Notes under the pieces: model-generated
What the model was told of the DNA's origin: nothing
Databases searched by the model: none
What the model saw: only the letters and a program-made list of their open reading frames with translations
Made by a program: the position numbers and the translations under genes
DNA from: Frankia nepalensis
GTDB taxonomy: Bacteria; Actinomycetota; Actinomycetes; Frankiales; Frankiaceae
Assembly: GCF_016786325.1 (NCBI RefSeq)
Contig: NZ_JADWYU010000143.1
Span: 1 to 59,755 of the forward strand
Reading direction: 5' to 3'
Length of the DNA: 59,755 nt
In this document: in pieces, positions 54,011 through 59,755 of the stretch
Numbering within the stretch: the first letter of the stretch is position 1
Layout of the letters: each line of letters opens with the position of its first letter

Positions 54011-55315
54011 ATGGCTTCGAACGAGTCACGAATCGTCGATTTCGCGAGAAACGCGAGATTCTCGCACCCCACCTCACGGCGCTCGTTCCTCGCCGCCATG
54101 GGCGCCGCGGGCATCGCTCTGGGTATCGGCGCCTGCGGCTCCGACTCCGACTCGTCGGCCGCTCCCGCCGGCGCGGGCGGGAGCGGCGGCGACGACCTGG
54201 TCCGCAAGAGCACCTTCTCCCAGGTGACCACGCTGTCCAACGACTTCTTCGTCGCCTTCAACGAGGGCGGCAAGCAGGCGATGGCCGCGTTAGGGGTGAA
54301 GATGTCCACCCTGGAGGACCAGGGGAACGTCAACACCGCCATCGGGCAGGTCGGCAACGTGCGGACCTCCGGCGGGGCGTCGATCTTCGGCACCCCGGCG
54401 ACCGAGGCCCAGGCGGCGGCCGTCACCAAGGCCTGCCAGTCCGCCGGCATCCTCTACGCCAGTTCCTACACCGCCCCGGCCTGGTACACCCCGGCCGACG
54501 CGGACAAGTGGGTCCGGTTCATGACACCGCCGTCCGTGAAGATCGCGGAGGCCACCGCGCGGGCGATGTTCGAGAAGGTCGGCGGCTCCGGCACGATCAT
54601 CCACGTCCCGGGCCAGAAGGGCTCCTCCGCCGACGACCAGCGCACCGCGGGCCTGAACGCGGCGCTGAAGGACTTCCCGAACATCAAGATCGTCACCGCG
54701 TCGCCGGGCAACTGGACCTCCGAGGACGCCCGTACCTCGCTGACGAACATCCTGCCGTCGGTCAAGGACTTCGTCGGCGTCTTCGCCCAGAACGACAGCG
54801 AGGCCGCCGGCGTCATCGCGGCGCTGGACGCCCAGCGCATCACCGGCAAGATCGTCGTCGGGTTCGACGGCAACCGGCAGAACATCGAGTACATCGCCCA
54901 GGGCAAGCAGTACCTGACCAGCGCGACCATCGGCGGTCTGACCGCCGGCCTGCTCGGGATCACCGTCTTCGACGTGCTGAACGACGTCGAGTTCTCCCTC
55001 CCGGAGAAGTTCATCTCCCAGGGCGCGCTGCTGGTCACCCCCGAGTCCGCCGACAAGGTGCTGAGCACCGTCTACGCCGACAAGCTGCCGTTCGACTGGC
55101 AGCTGATGAGCAAGGCCCTGCACCCGGACGACTGGGACCCGCAGACCCTGCTGAACCCGATCGACCCCAACGAGTTCTACAAGGGCGTCCCGCAGGACGA
55201 GTACAAGCTGAACTCCGCCTGGGCGTCCGCCGACATCGCCTCGGTGCGGACCACCTACGCGGACGCCTTCAAGTCGGGCCCGCTGTTCGAGTTCAAGGAC
55301 AGCCTCGTCGCCTGA
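54011..55315 (+). CDS. Sugar-type ABC substrate-binding lipoprotein, Tat-exported
   Basis: The 434-residue protein has a twin-arginine signal TSRRSFLAAMGAAG and a lipobox GIGAC, so it should be exported folded by Tat and lipid-anchored. The mature part is a RbsB-like Periplasmic_binding_4 fold, with NEGGKQAMAALGV at the start of lobe 1 and VGVFAQNDSEAAGV and KIVVGFDGN in lobe 2. ATG 54011 follows AAGGAGA. It is the first gene of a transporter operon that continues into two SDR genes. The ligand is unknown and need not be a sugar. Confidence 0.93.
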   Translation: MASNESRIVDFARNARFSHPTSRRSFLAAMGAAGIALGIGACGSDSDSSAAPAGAGGSGGDDLVRKSTFSQVTTLSNDFFVAFNEGGKQAMAALGVKMSTLEDQGNVNTAIGQVGNVRTSGGASIFGTPATEAQAAAVTKACQSAGILYASSYTAPAWYTPADADKWVRFMTPPSVKIAEATARAMFEKVGGSGTIIHVPGQKGSSADDQRTAGLNAALKDFPNIKIVTASPGNWTSEDARTSLTNILPSVKDFVGVFAQNDSEAAGVIAALDAQRITGKIVVGFDGNRQNIEYIAQGKQYLTSATIGGLTAGLLGITVFDVLNDVEFSLPEKFISQGALLVTPESADKVLSTVYADKLPFDWQLMSKALHPDDWDPQTLLNPIDPNEFYKGVPQDEYKLNSAWASADIASVRTTYADAFKSGPLFEFKDSLVA

Positions 55316-55368
55316 CGGGCCAGGCAGGCAGAAAGGCCAAGCAGACAGAAAGAGGGGTGGAGCCAGCC

Positions 55369-56898
55369 GTGCCCACGCAGTCGACCGTCGCCCTTGCGGG
55401 GATCTCCAAGCGCTACGGTCCCGTCCAGGCGCTGCGCGACGTGTCCCTGACGGTGGGCACGGGCGAGGTGCTGGGCCTCATCGGCGAGAACGGCGCCGGC
55501 AAGTCGACCCTGATCGGGGTGCTCAGCGGCACCGTCCGGCCGGACACCGGAACCATGACGGTGGGCGGCCGGGAGGCGCCGCTGGGCGACCCCCGGGCGC
55601 TCGGCGGCCTGGGTGTCGCCGTCGTGGTGCAGGAACAGGCCCTCGTCGAGTCGCTGCGCGTCTACGAGAACATCTACCTCGGCCGCGAGATCCGGACCGG
55701 TGGCCGGGGGCCCGGGCGCAAACGGCGGCTGCGGGCCGCCGCGACGGCGCTGCTGCGGGACATGCACGTCGACGACGTCAGGGCCGACGCCCTCGTCGCC
55801 GACCTGACCTACCCGCAGCGCCAGCTCGTCGAGATCGCCAAGGCGTTCGCGGACGCCCGCACCGCGGACACCCCGCCGCTCATCCTGCTCGACGAACCGA
55901 CCAGCGCCCTGTCCGAGCACGAGGCCGAGCTGCTGTTCTCGCTGATCGAGCGGTGGCGGGACCGGGCGTCGTTCATCTACGTCTCGCACATCCTGCCCGA
56001 CGTGCTGCGCCTGTCCACCCGGCTGCTGGTGCTGCGGGACGGGCAGGTGGTCGACGACGTCCACAACGAGGGCGTCACCGACCGGCGGCTGCACGAGCTG
56101 ATGGTCGGCCGGGAGCGCAGCGCTGACTACTACCGCGAGACCGACCAGACCGGCGCGAGCGCCACCGAGCCGATCCTCGAGATCAGGGGCGGATCGGTGG
56201 CCGGCGCGTTCACGGACGTGGACCTGGCGATCCGGCCCGGCGAGATCGTCGGCGTGGCGGGCGTGATCGGCTCCGGCAAGTCGGAGCTGGCCGCCGCGGT
56301 GGCCGGCGCGAGGTCGCTCGACGGCGGCTCGCTCACCGTCGACGGGCGCCGGCGCGACCGCTGGTCGGTCCGCCGGGCGGTGCGGGCCGGGGTCTGCTAC
56401 GTCCCGCCGGAACGGGCCAACGACTCCCTTTTCGTCACGATGTCGGTGCGCGGCAACATCTCCATCGGCTTCCTCGACCTGCTCACCTCCCGCTGGTCCG
56501 GGCTGCTCCGGCTGCGGGACGAGCGCGGGCGGGCGGCCGGGCTGGCGTCGCGGCTGCGCATCAAGACGGACTCGCTGGCCACTCCCATCCGGGAGCTCTC
56601 CGGCGGGAACCAGCAGAAGGCGGTGTTCGCCCGCTGGCTGGCCCGCAAGGTCCGCGTGTTCGTGCTCGACGACCCCACCCGCGGGATCGACGTGGGCACC
56701 CGCGAAGAGATCTACACGATGATCCGCGGCCTGACCCGGGACGGCGTCGGCGTGCTGCTGTGCGCCGAGTCGCTGGAAGAGATCATCGGCCTGGCTGACC
56801 GGATCGTCGTGCTCAAGGACGGCCGGGTGACGGCCGAGATCGCGTCGCCCGCGACCAGCAAACCCACCGACGTCGACGTCATCAGTCACATGATGTGA
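55369..56898 (+). CDS. RbsA-type ABC ATPase with two nucleotide-binding domains
   Basis: The 509-residue protein has two ABC cassettes. The first has Walker A GENGAGKST and Walker B LILLDEPTSAL, with a degenerate signature TYPQRQLVEIAKAF. The second has a degenerate Walker A GVIGSGKSE, signature LSGGNQQK and VFVLDDPTRGIDVG. This asymmetry is normal for RbsA/MglA/XylG. GTG 55369 has GGTGGAG 7 nt upstream; a GTG four codons earlier is possible. It energises the adjacent permease. Confidence 0.94.
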   Translation: MPTQSTVALAGISKRYGPVQALRDVSLTVGTGEVLGLIGENGAGKSTLIGVLSGTVRPDTGTMTVGGREAPLGDPRALGGLGVAVVVQEQALVESLRVYENIYLGREIRTGGRGPGRKRRLRAAATALLRDMHVDDVRADALVADLTYPQRQLVEIAKAFADARTADTPPLILLDEPTSALSEHEAELLFSLIERWRDRASFIYVSHILPDVLRLSTRLLVLRDGQVVDDVHNEGVTDRRLHELMVGRERSADYYRETDQTGASATEPILEIRGGSVAGAFTDVDLAIRPGEIVGVAGVIGSGKSELAAAVAGARSLDGGSLTVDGRRRDRWSVRRAVRAGVCYVPPERANDSLFVTMSVRGNISIGFLDLLTSRWSGLLRLRDERGRAAGLASRLRIKTDSLATPIRELSGGNQQKAVFARWLARKVRVFVLDDPTRGIDVGTREEIYTMIRGLTRDGVGVLLCAESLEEIIGLADRIVVLKDGRVTAEIASPATSKPTDVDVISHMM

Positions 56899-56905
56899 GG
56901 ACCCC

Positions 56906-57955
56906 GTGACCCACAACTCGACCGATCTGGCGGCGCCGCAGGTCGCCGGCCCTCGGGGCGACCCCTCGGCGCCGCCCGACCGCTCCGGGCTCACCGCGCT
57001 CACCGCGGTCACCGCCACGCTGTCGCGCAGCCGCACGGTCGCCGTCCCGATCATCGCGCTGCTGGCGCTCATCATCTACTTCGGCAGCCAGAACTCGGCG
57101 TTCCTGTCGACCGACTCGGCGCAGAACATCCTGCGGCAGATGGCGTTCCTGACCGTCATCGCGCTCGCGGGAACGTTCGTCATCCTCATCGGCGGCATCG
57201 ACCTGTCGGTGGCGGCGAACGCGACGCTGGCCGGCATCCTCATCGCCACCTGGATCGACTCGCTCGGCGGGCCGCTGGCGATCGTCGCCGTGCTCGCGGT
57301 CGGCGGTCTGGTGGGCCTGGTCAACGGGCTCATCACCACCATGTTGCGGGTTCCGTCGTTCCTGGTGACGCTGGGAATGATGTCGGTCCTCAACGGAGTC
57401 TCGAACACGATCTCCGACGGCGGCCCGGTGGCCTTCAGCTCCGGGCTGCTGCACACGCTCGTCAACGAGTCGTCGATCCCCGGCATCCCGAACGGCGCGC
57501 TCATCGCCCTGGTGCTGACGGCACTGCTGACCGTGCTCGCGTTCGCCTCCTCGTTCGGCCGGCACCTCTACGCGGTGGGCGGCAACGAGCGTGCCGCGCG
57601 GCTGTCCGGCGTGCGGGTGCAGGCCGTGAAGCTGCTGGTCTTCGCGCTCGCCGGGGTCATCGCGGCCGTCGCCGGCATCATCTTCACCGGCCAGGCCAGC
57701 ACCGGCGTGCCGCTCGGCGCCGACCCCAGCCTGCTGAACTCGATCGCGGCGATCGTCGTCGGTGGCACCGCGCTGTCCGGCGGCGTCGGCGGGCCGCACC
57801 GCACCCTGCTCGGCGCGCTGGTCATCGTCATCCTCGGCGCCGGCATGGACATCACCGCCGTCGACCCGTACACGCAGCTCATCGTCAAGGGCGCGGTGGT
57901 CATCGCGGCCGTCGCGATCACCATCGACCGCCGCCGCTATGGACTGATCAAATGA
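56906..57955 (+). CDS. RbsC-type ABC permease
   Basis: The 349-residue membrane protein belongs to the BPD_transp_2 family, with about nine hydrophobic segments. It has the family motifs GTFVILIGGIDLSVAAN and YAVGGNERAARLSGVRV, and GGVGGPHRTLLGALV near the end. GTG 56906 follows GAGG seven bases after the ATPase stop. Its stop overlaps the first SDR start as ATGA, directly coupling transport to metabolism. A single permease gene suggests a homodimer. Confidence 0.94.
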   Translation: MTHNSTDLAAPQVAGPRGDPSAPPDRSGLTALTAVTATLSRSRTVAVPIIALLALIIYFGSQNSAFLSTDSAQNILRQMAFLTVIALAGTFVILIGGIDLSVAANATLAGILIATWIDSLGGPLAIVAVLAVGGLVGLVNGLITTMLRVPSFLVTLGMMSVLNGVSNTISDGGPVAFSSGLLHTLVNESSIPGIPNGALIALVLTALLTVLAFASSFGRHLYAVGGNERAARLSGVRVQAVKLLVFALAGVIAAVAGIIFTGQASTGVPLGADPSLLNSIAAIVVGGTALSGGVGGPHRTLLGALVIVILGAGMDITAVDPYTQLIVKGAVVIAAVAITIDRRRYGLIK

Positions 57956-58794
57956 GCGCGGGCAGCGGGCGGGTAGCCGGCAAGGTCGCCCTGATCACCG
58001 GCGCCGCGCGCGGGCAGGGCCGCGCCCACGCCGTCCGGCTGGCCTCCGAAGGCGCCGACATCATCGCGCTCGACGCCTGCGCGCCGATGAGCACCGTGCC
58101 CTACCGGCTCGCCGGCGAGGCGGAGCTGGCCGAGACCGCCGCGCTGGTCGAGGCGCTGGGCCAGCGGGTCGTCGCCCGCCGCGCGGACGTGCGCGACCTG
58201 GCCGCGGTGACGGCCGCCGTCGACGAGGGGGTCGCCGAGCTCGGCCGGCTCGACATCGTCGTCGCCAACGCGGGTGTCAACACGCCGGCGCCCATGGTGG
58301 AGATGACCGAACAGATCTGGCTGGAGATCATCGACGTCGACCTGAACGGCGTCTGGCGCACCTGCCGCGCGGCCATCCCCCATGTCATCGCCGGCGGCCG
58401 GGGCGGCGCGATCATCCTCACCAGCTCCGCGGCCGGGCTGAAGGCCTACGCCAACATCGCGCACTACACGGCGGCCAAGCACGGCGTCGTCGGCCTGATG
58501 AAGACCCTCGCCCAGGAGCTGGCGCCGCACCGGATCAGGGTCACGACGGTGAACCCCACCCAGGTCGACACCCCGATGATCATGAACGAGCCGATGTACC
58601 GGCTGTTCTGCCCGGAGGTCGACAACCCCACCCGGGCGGACTTCGCGCCGGTGTCGCGGGCGATGAACGCGCTGCCGATCCCCTGGGTCGAGCCCGAGGA
58701 CGTCAGCAACGCGGTCCTCTTCCTCGCCTCCGACGAAGCCCGGTACATCACCGGGGTCGCCCTGCCGGTCGACGCCGGCGTACTGGTCAAGTGA
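57952..58794 (+). CDS. Mycofactocin-type SDR, first copy
   Basis: The 280-residue SDR has the N-terminal pattern VALITGAARGQGRAHAVRLA with EGADIIA, typical of the mycofactocin-coupled family. It also has an extra loop before the active site, Ser in LTSSAAG and HYTAAKHG as YxxxK, and an extended substrate loop (PMIMNEPMYRLFCPEVDNP). These enzymes keep NAD(H) bound and pass electrons to mycofactocin. It likely oxidises an alcohol taken up by the ABC transporter encoded upstream. Confidence 0.9.
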   Translation: MSAGSGRVAGKVALITGAARGQGRAHAVRLASEGADIIALDACAPMSTVPYRLAGEAELAETAALVEALGQRVVARRADVRDLAAVTAAVDEGVAELGRLDIVVANAGVNTPAPMVEMTEQIWLEIIDVDLNGVWRTCRAAIPHVIAGGRGGAIILTSSAAGLKAYANIAHYTAAKHGVVGLMKTLAQELAPHRIRVTTVNPTQVDTPMIMNEPMYRLFCPEVDNPTRADFAPVSRAMNALPIPWVEPEDVSNAVLFLASDEARYITGVALPVDAGVLVK

Positions 58795-58817
58795 CATCAC
58801 GACGCAAGGAGGCGGAC

Positions 58818-59651
58818 ATGGCGGGCCGAGTCGACGGCAAGGTCGCGTTCATCACCGGGGCGGCCCGGGGGCAGGGCCGCAGCCACGCGGTGCGCCTGGC
58901 CGAGGAGGGCGCCGACATCATCGCGGTCGACCTGTGCGCCGAGGTCGAGACCACCGACTACGCGGGGGCGACCCCGGACGATCTCGCCGAGACCGTCGCG
59001 ATGGTCGAGAAGGTCGGCCGCAGGATCGTCGCGGCCGAGGCGGACGTGCGCGACACCGAGTCGCTGCGCGCCGCGCTCGACCGCGGGGTCGCGGAGCTCG
59101 GCCGGCTCGACATCGTCGTCGCCAACGCCGGCATCCTGTCGAACGGCCCGTCCCACGAGCTGACCGAGCAGACGTGGGGCGAGATGATCGACATCAACCT
59201 GAGCGGGGTGTGGCGCACCTGCAAGGTCGCCATCCCGCACCTGGTGGCCACCGGCGACGGCGGTTCGGTCATCCTGGTCAGCTCGGTCGCCGGGCTGCGT
59301 TCCTACTCGGGCGTCAGCCACTACGTCTCGGCCAAGCACGGCGTCGTCGGCCTGATGAAGACCCTGGCCCAGGAGCTCGCCCCGCACCGCGTCCGGGTCA
59401 ACACCGTGAACCCGACCCAGGTCGACACCCCGATGATCCAGAACGAGAGCATGTACCACCTCTTCTGCCCGGACATCCCCAACCCCACCCGGGAGGACTT
59501 CGGCAAGGCGTCGTCGGACACGATCCTGCTGCCGATCGACTGGGTCGAGTCGATCGACGTGAGCAACGCCGTCCTCTTCCTCGCCTCGGAGGAGGCCCGC
59601 TACATCACCGGGGTGGCCCTGCCGATCGACGCCGGCGCCCTGGTGCTCTGA
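58818..59651 (+). CDS. Mycofactocin-type SDR, second copy
   Basis: The 277-residue protein is a close paralogue of the preceding SDR (VAFITGAARGQGRSHAVRLA, HYVSAKHG, PMIQNESMYHLFCPDIPNP). ATG 58818 follows AAGGAGG. It differs mainly before the active site and in the substrate loop, so the two may act on successive or stereochemically different alcohols. No mycofactocin biosynthesis gene is in the window. Confidence 0.9.
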   Translation: MAGRVDGKVAFITGAARGQGRSHAVRLAEEGADIIAVDLCAEVETTDYAGATPDDLAETVAMVEKVGRRIVAAEADVRDTESLRAALDRGVAELGRLDIVVANAGILSNGPSHELTEQTWGEMIDINLSGVWRTCKVAIPHLVATGDGGSVILVSSVAGLRSYSGVSHYVSAKHGVVGLMKTLAQELAPHRVRVNTVNPTQVDTPMIQNESMYHLFCPDIPNPTREDFGKASSDTILLPIDWVESIDVSNAVLFLASEEARYITGVALPIDAGALVL

Positions 59652-59652
59652 C

Positions 59653-59755
59653 CGGTCAGCTGACCGCGGACGCGGGGGGGGGCCCCCCGGCGGGCCCCCC
59701 CCCGGGGGCCCCCCGGCCGGGGGGGGGGGGGGGGGGGGGGGGGGGGCGCGGGGGG
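59653..59755. other. Low-complexity contig end
   Basis: After the palindrome CGGTCAGCTGACCG (59653-59666) the sequence becomes runs of G and C, including 28 consecutive G at 59719-59746. This does not look biological and is most likely poor sequence at a contig end. Confidence 0.75.

Noticed and set aside
55255-57075. 606-codon minus-strand frame opposite the ABC ATPase
   Set aside because: His/Asp/Gly-rich shadow without motifs; the ATPase frame is certain.

Overview
The window is very G+C-rich actinobacterial DNA. Third codon positions are almost all G or C, GTG starts are frequent, and neighbouring genes often overlap as GTGA or ATGA. The gene content (WhiB, DUF397, DUF222/HNH, mycofactocin-type SDRs, paired P450s, form II CoxLMS) fits a soil or plant-associated actinomycete. 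A Frankia/Pseudofrankia-like genome is my best guess, made from memory and not tested. The right end (59.65-59.755 kb) runs into G/C homopolymer and looks like a poor contig end.

Left part (0-20 kb): a divergent NAD(P)-binding oxidoreductase/MarR pair is flanked by related repeat units. Then come two tandem cytochromes P450, a divergent AraC/SDR pair, a 3-hydroxyisobutyryl-CoA hydrolase-type crotonase, and a divergent signalling pair. That pair is a giant kinase-ATPase-GAF-GGDEF protein facing a GAF-EAL protein. An orphan lipoprotein of the LivK type, a methyltransferase and a GAF-LuxR regulator follow. About 1 kb before the lipoprotein looks like a decayed gene.

Middle (20-36 kb): a PlsC acyltransferase; a stand-alone KS-AT polyketide synthase whose KS has Gly in place of the catalytic Cys; a hemerythrin; and a tightly packed UbiA-methyltransferase-acyl-CoA-dehydrogenase-like-type III PKS cluster that is a candidate natural-product locus. 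Then a TetR/glycosyltransferase unit with twin palindromic operators and a coxLMS-type molybdenum hydroxylase operon.

Right part (36-59.7 kb): a GH63-like hydrolase, a WhiB protein, cydAB behind two abutting palindromes, a DUF397 protein, and a TetR-controlled ACAD/APH-kinase/SDR operon. Next are a DUF222-HNH protein, an XRE-cupin regulator, an acyl-CoA synthetase overlapping a fused E1 alpha-beta ThDP dehydrogenase, and an alpha/beta hydrolase. The last block is an RbsBAC-like ABC transporter followed directly by two mycofactocin-type SDRs. Together 48-59.7 kb reads like a catabolic island for uptake, alcohol oxidation and acyl activation, but the substrate cannot be read from the sequence.

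I saw no rRNA, tRNA, CRISPR array or intact insertion sequence.
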